Assembly (NCBI GenBank): GCA_030840645.1
Contig: JAVEEC010000127.1
Span: 1-53,290 of the forward strand
Length of the DNA: 53,290 nt
Source of the DNA: Frankiaceae bacterium
Lineage (GTDB): Bacteria > Actinomycetota > Actinomycetes > BP-191
Reading direction: 5' to 3'
A program made the translations under genes and the position numbers. The notes below the pieces were generated by a model. It saw nothing but the letters and a program-made list of their open reading frames with translations, did no database searches and had not been told where the DNA came from. This document shows, piece after piece, positions 19,540 through 28,288 of this stretch (position 1 is its first letter; every line of letters starts with the position of its first letter).

Positions 19540-20411
19540 AGGCCCTTGACGACCTCGGCCATCAGCCGCGCCGTCTCCGTCGGCGTCCGCCCGACGCGGA
19601 CCCCGGCCGCCTCCAGCGCTTCCTTCTTCGCTTCGGCGGTGCCGCTCGACCCGGAGACGATCGCACCGGCGTGGCCCATCGTCTTGCCCTCGGGCGCGGT
19701 GAAGCCGGCGATGTAGCCGACGACCGGCTTGGTGACGTTCGCCTTGATGTGGGCGGCCGCGCGCTCCTCGGCGTCGCCGCCGATCTCACCGATCATGACG
19801 ATCGCGTCGGTGTCCGGGTCGGCCTCGAACGCGTCCAGGCAGTCGATGTGCGTCGTCCCGATCACCGGGTCGCCGCCGATGCCGACAGCGGTCGAGAACC
19901 CGATCTCGCGGAGCTCGTACATCATCTGGTACGTCAGCGTTCCCGACTTGCTGACGAGCCCGATCCGGCCGGGCTTCGTGATGTCGGCGGGGATGATGCC
20001 GAGGTTGCTCCTGCCGGGCGAGATGACGCCCGGGCAGTTCGGGCCGACCAGCCGGGTCGCGCCGCCCTTCGCCTGGATGTACGCCCAGAAGGCCGTCGTG
20101 TCGTGGACCGGGATGCCCTCGGTGATGACGACCGCGAGCGGCACACCCGCGTCCACCGTCTCGATGACCGCGGCCTTGACGAACCTCGGCGGCACGAAGA
20201 CGACGGCGGCGTTCGCGCCGGTCTCCTTCACGGCCGCCTCGACCGTGTCGAACACCGGGATGCCGTCGACGTCCTGACCGCCCTTGCCTGGCGTGACGCC
20301 GGCGACGATGTCGGTGCCGCTCGCGACCATCCGCCGGGTGTGCTTGGTGCCCTCCGACCCGGTGATGCCCTGGACCAGCACCTTCGTGGTCTCGTTGATG
20401 AAGATCGCCAT
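19536..20411 (-). CDS. sucD: Succinyl-CoA synthetase alpha subunit
   Basis: A 291-residue subunit of the enzyme that converts succinyl-CoA to succinate with nucleotide triphosphate formation. The phosphorylated histidine is H247 in [13 protein letters not shown]. The N-terminal CoA-binding motif [14 protein letters not shown] and the signatures [11 protein letters not shown] and SKSGTLTYQ are intact. It is 5 nt downstream of sucC and overlaps the following membrane protein gene by 4 nt. The length is normal. Confidence 0.97.
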   Translation of the reverse strand: MAIFINETTKVLVQGITGSEGTKHTRRMVASGTDIVAGVTPGKGGQDVDGIPVFDTVEAAVKETGANAAVVFVPPRFVKAAVIETVDAGVPLAVVITEGIPVHDTTAFWAYIQAKGGATRLVGPNCPGVISPGRSNLGIIPADITKPGRIGLVSKSGTLTYQMMYELREIGFSTAVGIGGDPVIGTTHIDCLDAFEADPDTDAIVMIGEIGGDAEERAAAHIKANVTKPVVGYIAGFTAPEGKTMGHAGAIVSGSSGTAEAKKEALEAAGVRVGRTPTETARLMAEVVKGL

Positions 20412-20416
20412 GGGGG

Positions 20417-21586
20417 TCAGACCGCCTTCGCCGCGAGCTCGGCGGCGAGCCGCGCCGCGCCGTCCATCGTGTCCACGCGTTGCAACGTCGGCAGGTGCGC
20501 CTCGTCCAGGATGCGCCGGCCCTCGTCGGCGTTGTTGCCGTCGAGGCGGACGACGATCGGCTTGTCCACGCCGCCGAGCAGGCCGATCGCCTGCACGATG
20601 CCGTCGGCGACCGCGTCGCACGCCGTGATGCCGCCGAACACGTTGACGAACACGCTCTTGACGTCGGCGTCCGACAGCACGATCGACAGCCCGTCGGCCA
20701 TCACCTGCGCGGAGGCGCCGCCGCCGATGTCGAGGAAGTTCGCGGGCCGCTGCCCGCCGAGCTCCTCGCCCGCGTACGCGACGACGTCGAGGGTGCTCAT
20801 GACCAGGCCCGCGCCGTTGCCGATGATGCCGACGCTGCCGCCGTCGAGCTTGACGTAGTTGAGGCCCTTCTCCTTGGCCCGCCGCTCCAGCGGGTCGGCC
20901 GCCTCTGCGTCGACCAGCGCGGCGTGGTCGGGGTGGCGGAACGCGGCGTTCTCGTCCAGGGTCACCTTGCCGTCCAGCGCGAGGACGCGGCCGTCCGGGG
21001 TCTTCACCAGCGGGTTGACCTCGACCAGCGTCGCGTCCTCGTTGACGAAGCAGTCCCAGAGCTTGGCGACGAGGTCCGCGGCCTGGTCGAGGACGTCGGC
21101 GGGGATGCCGCCCTGTTCGAGGATCGCGCGTGCCTTGGCTACGTCGACGCCGTCGAGCGCGTCGACCGGGACCTTGGCGAGCGCCTCGGGCTTGGTCGCC
21201 GCGACCTCCTCGATCTCCATGCCGCCCTCGCGCGACGCCATGGCGAGGAACGTGCGGTTGGACCGGTCGAGCAGGAACGAGAAGTAGTACTCCTCGGCGA
21301 TGTCGCTCGCCTCGGCGACCAGCACACGGTGCACCGTGTGCCCCTTGATGTCCATGCCGAGGATCGCGGCGGCCTTCGCCTCGGCGTCGGCCGGGTCGTC
21401 GGCGAGCTTGACGCCGCCCGCCTTGCCGCGCCCGCCGGTCTTGACCTGCGCCTTGACGACGACCGGGCCGCCGATCTCCTCGGCGGCGGCGCGCGCCTCG
21501 GCCGCGGTGGTCGCGACCCGTCCCTTCGTCACGGGCACCCCGTGCTTCGCGAACAGGTCCCTCGCCTGGTACTCGTACAGGTCCAC
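20417..21586 (-). CDS. sucC: Succinyl-CoA synthetase beta subunit
   Basis: A 389-residue subunit with an N-terminal ATP-grasp domain ([39 protein letters not shown]) and a C-terminal CoA-ligase domain ([26 protein letters not shown]). Determinants of ATP versus GTP use are not resolved here. GTG at 21586 is chosen because family similarity begins there and AAGGA lies about 8 nt upstream; the frame extends further but that part is not family-like. First gene of the sucC-sucD-membrane protein operon. Confidence 0.97.
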   Translation of the reverse strand: MDLYEYQARDLFAKHGVPVTKGRVATTAAEARAAAEEIGGPVVVKAQVKTGGRGKAGGVKLADDPADAEAKAAAILGMDIKGHTVHRVLVAEASDIAEEYYFSFLLDRSNRTFLAMASREGGMEIEEVAATKPEALAKVPVDALDGVDVAKARAILEQGGIPADVLDQAADLVAKLWDCFVNEDATLVEVNPLVKTPDGRVLALDGKVTLDENAAFRHPDHAALVDAEAADPLERRAKEKGLNYVKLDGGSVGIIGNGAGLVMSTLDVVAYAGEELGGQRPANFLDIGGGASAQVMADGLSIVLSDADVKSVFVNVFGGITACDAVADGIVQAIGLLGGVDKPIVVRLDGNNADEGRRILDEAHLPTLQRVDTMDGAARLAAELAAKAV

Positions 21587-21669
21587 GCGTCGTCCTTCGT
21601 CGTCGTCAGGGGGCGCCGGGAAGCGTAGCGAGGCCACCCGCCGTTCCGCGAAACGACCCTCGCCCGCGC

Positions 21670-22203
21670 CTACCGGTGAGTTGCGGGTCGGCCCGCCGCG
21701 AGCGCGGCGAGGTTCCTGAGCTGCTTGCGCATCATCACCAGGTCGCCGGCGGGCAGCACCCGGCGGGCGAGCGCGCCGTAGCGTCCGTGCGGGTACCTGA
21801 TCCGCATCTTCACGAGCAGCCGGGTCTCGTCGCCGTCAGGCCGGACGGCGTAGGTGATCGCCACGTCGCCGAACACGCCCCGCGCCCGGCGCGCCACCAG
21901 CGTCAGGTGGACGTTCGTCTCGAACGACGCCAACTCGAAGATCGTCGCGACCGTCTGCCCGACCGCCAGGTCTTCGAGGCCCGGCGTGAGGGTGCGCGGG
22001 CTGCGGCGGCCGAGGTTGTCGAGCAGGTCGTAGGAGTACGGCGCGACCCGCAGCTGGCAGAGCCAGCGGAACGTCGTCGCCGGCGTCGCGCGCACGGTGA
22101 TCGCGCGCCAGACGACGTCGTCGGCGTCCGGCAGCAGGTCGTCGCAGGGCTGGGACAGCGCGCGTTCCGCGGCGGTGCTCCCCCAGGTCCTGACGATGCC
22201 CAC
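21670..22203 (-). CDS. SRPBCC-fold (polyketide cyclase/START-like) protein
   Basis: A 177-residue protein with features of the SRPBCC hydrophobic-ligand fold: an early segment [22 protein letters not shown] with the W-R-x-I-x-V-x-A-x-P pattern, beta strands through the middle, and a long C-terminal helix ([18 protein letters not shown]). These proteins bind lipids, polyketides or aromatics, and some are only structural; the ligand is unknown. The start is taken at GTG 22203 (VGIVRTWG); the frame runs further upstream. It stands alone between sucC and a large intergenic hairpin. Confidence 0.75.
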   Translation of the reverse strand: MGIVRTWGSTAAERALSQPCDDLLPDADDVVWRAITVRATPATTFRWLCQLRVAPYSYDLLDNLGRRSPRTLTPGLEDLAVGQTVATIFELASFETNVHLTLVARRARGVFGDVAITYAVRPDGDETRLLVKMRIRYPHGRYGALARRVLPAGDLVMMRKQLRNLAALAAGRPATHR

Positions 22204-22233
22204 GCCCTCGATCCTGCCGCGCCCGCCACCCAC

Positions 22234-22293
22234 CACGTTGCGTTGCGTGCGGGATCTGCCCGGCTAGAGCCTGCGAATCCCGCACTCAACGTG
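22234..22293. repeat. Large interrupted palindrome in the intergenic region
   Basis: CACGTTG (22234-22240) pairs with CAACGTG (22287-22293), and GTGCGGGAT (22247-22255) pairs with ATCCCGCAC (22277-22285). Sixteen bp are paired in two blocks with an asymmetric 6-versus-1 internal loop and a 21-base apical loop. It lies between the start of the SRPBCC gene and the end of the aminotransferase gene, both on the minus strand. It may be a terminator for the icmB-aminotransferase pair or another dispersed element; only one copy is seen here. Confidence 0.65.
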
Positions 22294-22340
22294 ATCGGGT
22301 CAGGGCCGGGGCGCGGGAGGGGCGGGCGCGCGCGGGTGGG

Positions 22341-23450
22341 TCAGGGGGCGAGGGCCGCGAGCAGGCGGTCGCAGTCGGCGGTGGTGTTGTAGACGTGCGG
22401 CGCGACCCGGACCGAGTCGCCGCGGATGCTGACGGAGATGCGGTCCGCGGCGAGGCGCCCCGGCAGCCTGTGCGGGAGGCCGCCGGGGAACCGGATGCCG
22501 ACGATGTTCGGCCCGCGCAGATGGGCGGGGGCGACGACGAGGCCGGCCTTCTCGGCGCCGTTCGCCAGATAGGTGGTCAGCGCACCCGCCGTCTCGGCGA
22601 CCTCCTCGACCGTCCAGTCGATCAGCTGGGTCAGCGCGGCGTTCGCCATCGGCGTGAGGACGAAGTTGGAACGCTCCCCGACGTCGTAGCGCCGCGCGCC
22701 CGGCTGGTACCCCTCGCGGTAGTCGATCAGCCGGGCGAAGTCCTCGGCGTGCTCGCGGTTGATCCAGTTGGCCTCCAGCGGAACGCCGTCCCTGCGTTCG
22801 GGCGCGACCCACAGGTAGCCGAGGGAGTACGGCCCGAGCAGCCACTTGTACCCGGCCGCGACGAGGAAGTCCGGGCGGACGGCGGCGACGTCGAACGGCA
22901 CCGCCCCGAGCGACTGCGTCGCGTCCACCACGAGCGCGGCGCCGACCTCGCGCGCGCGGGCGCCGACGCGGACGAGGTCGACCAGGCCGCCGTCGGTCCA
23001 GTGCACCTGCGGGACCGCCACGACGGCGATGCGTTCGTCGAGCCGGTCGAGGACCGCCGCGGTCCAGTCGTGGTCGGCGGGGCGCTCCACCGTGACGACC
23101 GGTCCGGCCGCCGTCCACGGGTACACGTCGCTCGGGAAGTCCTCCGCGAGCATCAGCGTCGCGCGGCCGTTCAACGGCAGGTTGGCGACCGCGACGCCGA
23201 CGCCGTACGACACGCTCGGCACGAAGGCGACGCCGTCGGCGTCCGCGCCGAGCAGCCGGGCGAACGTCTGCCGCAGCTCCTCCGAGCCGGTGAAGAACAT
23301 CTCCGGCGTCAGCTCCCAGGGCCGCTCCTTCGCGCGCACCGCCGCGAGGCCCGCCTCGGTGACGGAACGCAGCTGCGGGGCGAGGTAGGAGCAGTTCAGG
23401 TACGTCACGTCGTCCGGCAGCGTGAAGAGGTGGCGCTGGTCCCCGAGCAT
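22341..23450 (-). CDS. Class V aminotransferase (isopenicillin N epimerase-like)
   Basis: A 369-residue PLP enzyme. The PLP-binding lysine is K202 in DFLVAAGYKWLLGPYSLGYL, and D176 (VVDATQSLG) would contact the pyridine nitrogen. The AGYKWLLGP motif and the C-terminal NIVGIRFPGGLP resemble the isopenicillin N epimerase / cysteine desulfurase-like branch of fold type I, but the substrate is not predictable. The ATG overlaps the stop of the icmB-like gene (TGATG), giving a two-gene operon. The pairing with a cobalamin mutase subunit suggests amino-acid or branched-acyl metabolism; this is inference. Confidence 0.85.
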   Translation of the reverse strand: MLGDQRHLFTLPDDVTYLNCSYLAPQLRSVTEAGLAAVRAKERPWELTPEMFFTGSEELRQTFARLLGADADGVAFVPSVSYGVGVAVANLPLNGRATLMLAEDFPSDVYPWTAAGPVVTVERPADHDWTAAVLDRLDERIAVVAVPQVHWTDGGLVDLVRVGARAREVGAALVVDATQSLGAVPFDVAAVRPDFLVAAGYKWLLGPYSLGYLWVAPERRDGVPLEANWINREHAEDFARLIDYREGYQPGARRYDVGERSNFVLTPMANAALTQLIDWTVEEVAETAGALTTYLANGAEKAGLVVAPAHLRGPNIVGIRFPGGLPHRLPGRLAADRISVSIRGDSVRVAPHVYNTTADCDRLLAALAP

Positions 23451-23863
23451 CAGGCCGGGGCCCCTTCGCCGACGTTGGCGCGGACCCACTCGATGATCTC
23501 GGTGGTCGTCGCGCCGGGCGTGAAGATCTTCGCGACGCCGAGCGCCGCGAGCTCGGGGATGTCCGCGGCCGGGACGATGCCGCCGCCGAACACCACGATG
23601 TCGGTCGCGTCCCGCTCCTTGAGCAGCTCGATGACGCGCGGGAACAGCGCCATGTGCGCGCCGGAGAGGATCGACAGGCCGATGCAGTCGGCGTCCTCCT
23701 GGACGGCGGTCTCCACGATCTGCTCCGGCGTCTGGTGCAGGCCGGTGTAGATGACCTCCATGCCGGCGTCGCGGAGCGCCCGCGCGACGACCTTGGCGCC
23801 GCGGTCGTGACCGTCGAGCCCCGGCTTCGCGACGACGACGCGGATATGCCCGCCGCTGGCCAT
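23450..23863 (-). CDS. icmB: Cobalamin-binding mutase small subunit (IcmB type)
   Basis: A 137-residue free-standing B12-binding domain. The cobalt-ligating motif D17-x-H19-x-x-G22 ([12 protein letters not shown]) is intact, followed by [13 protein letters not shown] and FGGGIVP, the conserved loops around the cofactor. The sequence resembles the Streptomyces isobutyryl-CoA mutase small subunit, which lies in the same neighbourhood near sucCD. The catalytic large subunit is not in this window, so the partner must be encoded elsewhere. A -10-like TAGCAT lies about 40 nt upstream and GAGAGGAA is the Shine-Dalgarno. Coupled to the downstream aminotransferase. Other acyl-CoA mutases could use the same subunit type. 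Confidence 0.88.
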   Translation of the reverse strand: MASGGHIRVVVAKPGLDGHDRGAKVVARALRDAGMEVIYTGLHQTPEQIVETAVQEDADCIGLSILSGAHMALFPRVIELLKERDATDIVVFGGGIVPAADIPELAALGVAKIFTPGATTTEIIEWVRANVGEGAPA

Positions 23864-23902
23864 CGGGTTCCTCTCTGGAAGCTGTCTCGCGTGACGGATG
23901 GC

Positions 23903-23908
23903 ATGCTA
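23903..23908 (-). promoter_or_regulatory. Candidate -10 hexamer TAGCAT for icmB, overlapping the divergent start
   Basis: On the minus strand TAGCAT lies 39 nt upstream of the icmB ATG, with a normal leader and Shine-Dalgarno between. The same six bases contain the ATG assigned to the divergent carboxyltransferase gene, so transcription of the two may interfere or that gene may start further in. Confidence 0.35.
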
Positions 23909-25303
23909 CCGAGCGTGTCCGACTGGCGTGCCGCACTGCTGAAACGCTTCTCGTTCCCCGCGTACGAACGCCTCGGCCGCAACCCGACCGGCTGGCCCGG
24001 CTACGAGCCCGCCGAGGTCGTCCGGTACGCCATCGGCGCGTTCGGCGGGGTCAACGTCGTCGCCGTCGTCTGGGACTTCGGGGCGTTCGGCGGGTCGTTC
24101 GGCGAGCTGGACGCGGCGGCGTTCGCCGAGGCGGCGGACCGCGCGGCGCGGTACGGCGAGCCGCTCGTGTCGTTCGTCCGCAGCGGCGGCGTGCGGCTGC
24201 AGGAGGGCATGGCGGCGCTGGTCGGGATGCCGCGCGCGCAACTCGCGCTGCGCCGCCTCGCGGCGGCCGGCGTGCCGCACGTCGCCGTCGCCGACGACCC
24301 GACGACCGGCGGCGTGTACGTCTCCGTCGTCACCCGCGCCGACGTCCGCGCGGCGGTGCGCGGCGCGACGGTCGGCTTCGCCGGGCCGCGCGTCGCGGAG
24401 GCGGTGCTGGGGGCGCCGTTGCCTGCCGGGAGTCACACCGCGGAGTCCGCGTACGACGCCGGCCTGGTCGACGCGCTGCTCGCGCCCGAGGAGGTCGGCG
24501 GCTGGCTCGCGCGCACGCTGACGGCGCTCACGGTGACCGCGTCGCCCTCCGCCGGCCCGGCCGGGCGCCTCCCTGACGCCGAAGACGCCTCCGGGGAGGC
24601 GCAGGTCGCGCGCGCCCGGCGCAGCGACCGCCCGTCCGGGGGCGCTCTGCTCGACCTGCTCGTGCCGAACGGCGTGGACCTGCGCGGCGCCGACGAGACC
24701 GTGCGCGCCGTCGCCGGCGACCTCGGCGGTACGCCCGCCGTCGCCGTGGCGGTCGCGGCCGACCGCCGGGTCCGCCCGACCCCGGCCGGGTACCGGCTGG
24801 TGCAGCGGGCGGCGGCGCTCGCGGGCCGGCTCGACCGCGTCCTCGTCACCCTCGTCGACACGCCCGGCGCCGAGCCGGGACCCGACGCCGAACGGGACGG
24901 TGTCGCGAGCGCGATCGCCGACACGATGGACGCCGTGCTCGCCTGTCCCGCACCCACCCTCGCCGTCGTCACCGGCGAGGGCGGCAGCGGCGGCGCCCTC
25001 GCGGCGGGCGTCGCCGACCGCGTCCTGGTAACGCCCGGCGGGTACTTCGCGGCGCTCGGCCCCGAGGCCGCGGCGGCGGCGTTGCGGAGCACCGCCGGCG
25101 CCACCGCGAAGCGCCTGCGGCTCCGGCCGGTCGACCTGCTGGCGCTGGGGTTCGCCGACGCGGCGGCGCCGGAGCCGGACGACGCGTCGTTCGCCACCTA
25201 CGTCGCCGCCCAGGCCGCCCACCTCGCCGGGCTCGACCCGGCCGAACGCCGGGCCGCCCGCGAGCGCCGCTGGTCCTCGCCGCTGCCGGGGACCCTGACG
25301 TGA
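23903..25303 (+). CDS. Fused acyl-CoA carboxylase carboxyltransferase
   Basis: A 466-residue protein with both halves of a crotonase-fold carboxyltransferase. The N-terminal (AccD-like) half covers about 30-210 ([38 protein letters not shown]). The AccA-like half covers about 280-450 ([62 protein letters not shown]). The four-cysteine zinc ribbon of bacterial AccD is absent. The family transfers carboxyl from carboxybiotin to an acyl-CoA; the acyl group is unknown. No biotin carrier or biotin carboxylase gene is in the window. The start is uncertain: ATG 23903, or GTG 23915 which begins VSDWRAALL. Divergent from icmB. Confidence 0.85.
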   Translation: MLPSVSDWRAALLKRFSFPAYERLGRNPTGWPGYEPAEVVRYAIGAFGGVNVVAVVWDFGAFGGSFGELDAAAFAEAADRAARYGEPLVSFVRSGGVRLQEGMAALVGMPRAQLALRRLAAAGVPHVAVADDPTTGGVYVSVVTRADVRAAVRGATVGFAGPRVAEAVLGAPLPAGSHTAESAYDAGLVDALLAPEEVGGWLARTLTALTVTASPSAGPAGRLPDAEDASGEAQVARARRSDRPSGGALLDLLVPNGVDLRGADETVRAVAGDLGGTPAVAVAVAADRRVRPTPAGYRLVQRAAALAGRLDRVLVTLVDTPGAEPGPDAERDGVASAIADTMDAVLACPAPTLAVVTGEGGSGGALAAGVADRVLVTPGGYFAALGPEAAAAALRSTAGATAKRLRLRPVDLLALGFADAAAPEPDDASFATYVAAQAAHLAGLDPAERRAARERRWSSPLPGTLT

Positions 25304-25863
25304 GCGGCCCGATCGTGCCGGTCGGCGGGGGCGTCCCCGTCGACCCGGAGACCGGCGAGCGGTACGGCTACCTCCCGCGCAAGGCGGCGAGCCGCAAGCT
25401 GATCATCCGTGCCCAGCTCGGCCTGCCGTGGGTGCTCGCCGCGCTCGCCGCGGCGGCGGTGCTGGCGGTCGCGGCGGCGGTGTTCGTGCTGTCACGTCCG
25501 GACCGGCCGGGGAAGCCGTACGTCGACGAGGGGGCGTTGCGCGGCTACCCGGAGCAGGCCGTCCAGCCGCTGCGCGACCGGTCCGGCTGGCTGGACCGCA
25601 GGACCGGGCTCGCCGCCGTCGCCGGGCCTGTCGCGTTCTGCCCGGCCGACGGCGGCTGGGTCGGGGAGGGCGGCAAGCGGTACGACGCCGAGGGCCGCGC
25701 CGACGACGGCCGCGGCCTCGCCCTCTGGGCGGTGAAGGCCGCGAGCGGCCACGTCTACGTCGACCCCACCAGGACCGTCGTGATCAGCGGCCAGACGGAG
25801 CCGTTGCCCCCCTGCGCGCAGCCGTGGCACGTGACCGATCCCGCGCCACCCGACGGGCTCTGA
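25300..25863 (+). CDS. Single-TM protein with possible ligand-less Rieske-like domain
   Basis: A 187-residue protein with a cytoplasmic N terminus (PVDPETGERYGYLPRKAASRK), one helix near residues 45-65 (WVLAALAAAAVLAVAAAVFVL), and an external domain of about 120 residues. Its end reads FCPADGGW, then RYDAEGRA, then VKAASGHVYVDPTRTV, an order and spacing that recall the second half of Rieske proteins. The cluster-binding CxH/CxxH motifs are missing, so it could not hold a 2Fe-2S centre. This resemblance is weak and may be chance. The GTG start overlaps the carboxyltransferase stop (GTGA), so the two are co-translated. Confidence 0.55.
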   Translation: MSGPIVPVGGGVPVDPETGERYGYLPRKAASRKLIIRAQLGLPWVLAALAAAAVLAVAAAVFVLSRPDRPGKPYVDEGALRGYPEQAVQPLRDRSGWLDRRTGLAAVAGPVAFCPADGGWVGEGGKRYDAEGRADDGRGLALWAVKAASGHVYVDPTRTVVISGQTEPLPPCAQPWHVTDPAPPDGL

Positions 25864-25899
25864 GACGGCGGCCTCTGGGACACGGCGGCGGACACCCGC

Positions 25900-25905
25900 T
25901 AGCGT
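25900..25905 (+). promoter_or_regulatory. Candidate -10 hexamer TAGCGT of the lipase gene
   Basis: TAGCGT 34 nt before the GTG at 25940, with AGGAGG between them at about 25930. The same hexamer occurs at 1620 and 11808 in comparable positions. No -35 is apparent. Confidence 0.35.
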
Positions 25906-25939
25906 CGGCGTGAGACGTTCTCCCCCCGCAGGAGGTCGC

Positions 25940-26809
25940 GTGAGGGCAGCGCTGGGCCGCGCGGGGAGTGCGGTCGCGCGCGGGGCGCGTTCGGTGCTCT
26001 CGACGGCCGGCGTACGCGGCCTGGTGCTGGAGACCGCGTGGACCGCGACCCACCTGGCGACGTACCCGCTCGGCATCGCCCGCGAGCAGGTCCGCGACCG
26101 CCAGGGACCGAACACCCTCGACCGGCTCTCCCCCGTCCAGCGCGGTCTCGTCCTCGGCGACGTCGAGGCGGCGGGGACGCCGATCGTGCTGCTGCACGGC
26201 TGGGTCGACAACCGTTCCATCTTCACCGTGCTGCGCCGCCATCTGCGCCGCCGCGGCTTCGGCCGGGTCGTCACGATGAACTACTCGGTCCTCACCCACG
26301 ACGTTCCCCGCGCCGCCGCGCGGCTCGGCGCGCTGGTCGAGGCTCTCTGCGACGAGACCGGGTACGAACGCGTCCACGTCGTCGGGCACAGCATGGGCGG
26401 CCTCGTGGCCAGGTACTACGTGCAACGCCTCGGCGGCGACGCCCGCGTGCACACCCTGGCGACGCTCGGCACGCCGCACGCGGGCACCCGCGCGGCGCGG
26501 CTGTTCGCCGGTCGCGCGGTCGCGCAGCTCCGCCCGGGCTCGCCGGTCCTGCGCGAGCTGGCCGGGCCCGCGCCGGGCTGCCGGACGCGGTTCGTCGCCG
26601 TGTGGAGCGACCTCGACGCGATGGTCGTCCCGAAGTCCTCGGCGCGCCTCGACCACCCCGACCTCGCGGTACGGAACGTGTTCGTGCGCGGCGCCGGGCA
26701 CCTCTCGTTGCCGGTCGACGGGCGGGTCGTCCACGAGATCGTCGAGACGTTCGCGCACCTCGACGCCGGCGGCGTTACGCCCTCGGCGGAGGCCGGAGAA
26801 AGGGGATGA
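25940..26809 (+). CDS. Alpha/beta-hydrolase lipase-like protein
   Basis: A 289-residue alpha/beta hydrolase. The nucleophile elbow is GHS151MGG, the oxyanion segment is LLHGWVD (H86-G87), and likely acid and base are D224 or D226 (VWSDLDAMV) and H254 (GAGHLSL). The GTPHAGT stretch is common in bacterial triacylglycerol lipases and esterases of this group. An N-terminal hydrophobic region (ARSVLSTAGVRGLVLETAW) may associate with membrane; no clear signal peptide. AGGAGG precedes the GTG by 6 nt. It may be expressed alone from the TAGCGT promoter. The substrate is unknown. Confidence 0.85.
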   Translation: MRAALGRAGSAVARGARSVLSTAGVRGLVLETAWTATHLATYPLGIAREQVRDRQGPNTLDRLSPVQRGLVLGDVEAAGTPIVLLHGWVDNRSIFTVLRRHLRRRGFGRVVTMNYSVLTHDVPRAAARLGALVEALCDETGYERVHVVGHSMGGLVARYYVQRLGGDARVHTLATLGTPHAGTRAARLFAGRAVAQLRPGSPVLRELAGPAPGCRTRFVAVWSDLDAMVVPKSSARLDHPDLAVRNVFVRGAGHLSLPVDGRVVHEIVETFAHLDAGGVTPSAEAGERG

Positions 26810-26818
26810 CAGCCGCCC

Positions 26819-26824
26819 TACGAT
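26819..26824 (+). promoter_or_regulatory. Candidate -10 hexamer TACGAT for a leaderless transcript
   Basis: TACGAT ends 7 nt before the ATG at 26832 and overlaps another in-frame ATG at 26823. The spacing predicts transcription starting at 26832, favouring the second ATG as the true start. Confidence 0.4.
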
Positions 26825-26831
26825 GGCGGTC

Positions 26832-27479
26832 ATGAGCGAGGAACACGGCGGGCCGCTGTCGTACAGCCTGGAGCCGGCGGCGGGGGATGCCAGCGCCGAG
26901 CGCCCCATCGTCTGGGGCAGCCTCGGCGTCATCGCGACGCTGGTGCTCGGTCTGGTCGGCGGCTGGTTCGCGCTCGGCTTCGTGGCCAACCCGCGCGTCA
27001 TCGTAGTGGGCATCCCCCTGCTGATGATCGTCGTGGCCGACGGGCTCGCGCTCTGGGGCGGTCGCAGGCACCGACGCAAGGCCGTCCAGCGGGGCGTGCT
27101 GGCCGTGACCGTGATCGCGCTCTGCGTCGCGTGGCTCACCAACCATGCGCTCGCGTCGATCAAGCCGGCGCTGCCGCAGGTCCGGTACACCCTCAGCTCA
27201 CTCGACCTGCCCCCCGGCTTCCACCTGGTCGACGAGTCCAGCCACGGCGACCGGTTCTGCCATCACGGCTGCCCGACCGTGCGGCGCTACTACACCGCGC
27301 CCGACACCGACCCCGACCCGGTCAAGACACTGGTCCTCGCGATGTTCGACCAGGGGTGGCACCGCACCAGCGACGTCGCGCCCGAGTCCGCCACCGTCGC
27401 CGCGCGCGGCGAGGTCACCGCGCAGCTCGCCGAGCGGTCCGCGCACGTCGTGGAGATCACGGTCTCGCGCAACCAGTAG
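26832..27479 (+). CDS. Three-TM membrane protein with an extracytoplasmic Cys/His-containing domain
   Basis: A 215-residue protein. Three hydrophobic helices lie in the first half (VWGSLGVIATLVLGLVGGWFAL, RVIVVGIPLLMIVVADGLALW, AVQRGVLAVTVIALCVAWL). The C-terminal domain holds LPPGFHLVDESSHGDRFCHHGCPTVRRYY, with two cysteines and two histidines in C-H-H-G-C order, then DPVKTLVLAMFDQGWHRT. That tight C-x3-C cluster with His could bind metal, but the family is not recognised. The start is taken as ATG 26832 because a -10-like hexamer implies a leaderless message there; ATG 26823 would add three residues (MAV). Confidence 0.65.
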   Translation: MSEEHGGPLSYSLEPAAGDASAERPIVWGSLGVIATLVLGLVGGWFALGFVANPRVIVVGIPLLMIVVADGLALWGGRRHRRKAVQRGVLAVTVIALCVAWLTNHALASIKPALPQVRYTLSSLDLPPGFHLVDESSHGDRFCHHGCPTVRRYYTAPDTDPDPVKTLVLAMFDQGWHRTSDVAPESATVAARGEVTAQLAERSAHVVEITVSRNQ

Positions 27480-27513
27480 CGCCCCAGCCGAACTGGCTCG
27501 AACGCCCGCAATT

Positions 27514-27530
27514 GGTTACAGTCTGGTCAC
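27514..27530 (+). promoter_or_regulatory. Tandem GGTYAC direct repeat upstream of the M23 gene (possible MtrA site)
   Basis: GGTTAC and GGTCAC are spaced one helical turn apart (11-bp period), followed directly by a GGCGCC...GGCGCC hairpin at 27531-27550. In actinobacteria the response regulator MtrA binds loosely repeated GTNAC-type hexamers upstream of peptidoglycan hydrolase genes. The link here is inference from the repeat and the downstream gene type. Confidence 0.35.
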
Positions 27531-27613
27531 GGCGCCTGGGGGACGGCGCCGTTCCGGCTGCCTCGGACCTCGAACGAGCCGCCGCCACGCCGCACACCGG
27601 AAGGCCCGTTCGC

Positions 27614-28282
27614 GTGCTGCTCGCCCGTCATGCCCTGCCCCGCCCGCTCCGCCGTGCCGCTCCCGATGGGCGGCGCTCGACCGGTGCGCTCGGACCGTTC
27701 CTCGTCGCCGCCGGGCTCGCGTTCGCCGGTCACCTGGCCGCGTCCGGTCCGGTCGAGCCGGCCGGCCACGTGTCGGCCCTGAGCGCCGAGCGCCCGGAGC
27801 GCGCCCCCCTCTCCTCCGCGACCACCGTCCGCCACAACGCCGTCGCCCATGGCGTCGCCGCCAAGCCCGCGCGCGCGACCCGGTCCCGCCGCCCAGCCAA
27901 CGCCTGGGTCCGGCCCGCGTACGGCCCGTTCACGTCGCCGTTCGGCTACCGCTGGGGCAAGCTGCACGCCGGCATCGACATCGGCGCGTCGTACGGCTCC
28001 CCCATCTACGCCGCCTCCGCGGGCGTCGTGACGTTCGCCGGGCCGAAGGGCGGCTACGGCCGCCTGGTCGTCATCCGGCACGCCAACGGCGTCGAGACGG
28101 CGTACGGCCACATGTCGCGCACCGTCACCCGCGCCGGCACGCGGGTGACCGCAGGCGACGTCATCGCGTACGTCGGCTCCGAGGGCCACTCGACCGGCCC
28201 CCACCTGCACTTCGAGGTCCGTATCGGCGGCCGCCCGATCGACCCGCGGCCGTTCCTCCGCGAGCGGGGCGTGTACGTCTAG
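27614..28282 (+). CDS. M23-family (LytM) metallopeptidase, exported
   Basis: A 222-residue predicted peptidoglycan endopeptidase. Zinc-binding and catalytic residues of the LytM fold are all present: H118 and D122 (KLHAGIDIG), then H197-L-H199 (GPHLHFEV), with H166 in YGHMS. A hydrophobic segment (residues 24-45) after a basic N terminus gives a signal peptide or anchor, and a linker precedes the domain, which starts near residue 100 (PAYGPFTSPFGYRWG). The GTG start lacks a strong Shine-Dalgarno. Intact active-site residues mean it is likely active, unlike EnvC-type activators. Dispersed repeat copy 3 begins 7 bp after the stop. Confidence 0.9.
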   Translation: MLLARHALPRPLRRAAPDGRRSTGALGPFLVAAGLAFAGHLAASGPVEPAGHVSALSAERPERAPLSSATTVRHNAVAHGVAAKPARATRSRRPANAWVRPAYGPFTSPFGYRWGKLHAGIDIGASYGSPIYAASAGVVTFAGPKGGYGRLVVIRHANGVETAYGHMSRTVTRAGTRVTAGDVIAYVGSEGHSTGPHLHFEVRIGGRPIDPRPFLRERGVYV

Positions 28283-28288
28283 CCGGCT

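Noticed and set aside
27480..27613. A c-di-AMP (ydaO) riboswitch upstream of the M23 gene
   Set aside because: Such riboswitches occur before wall-hydrolase genes in actinobacteria, but the conserved core segments are not visible here and the region is short.
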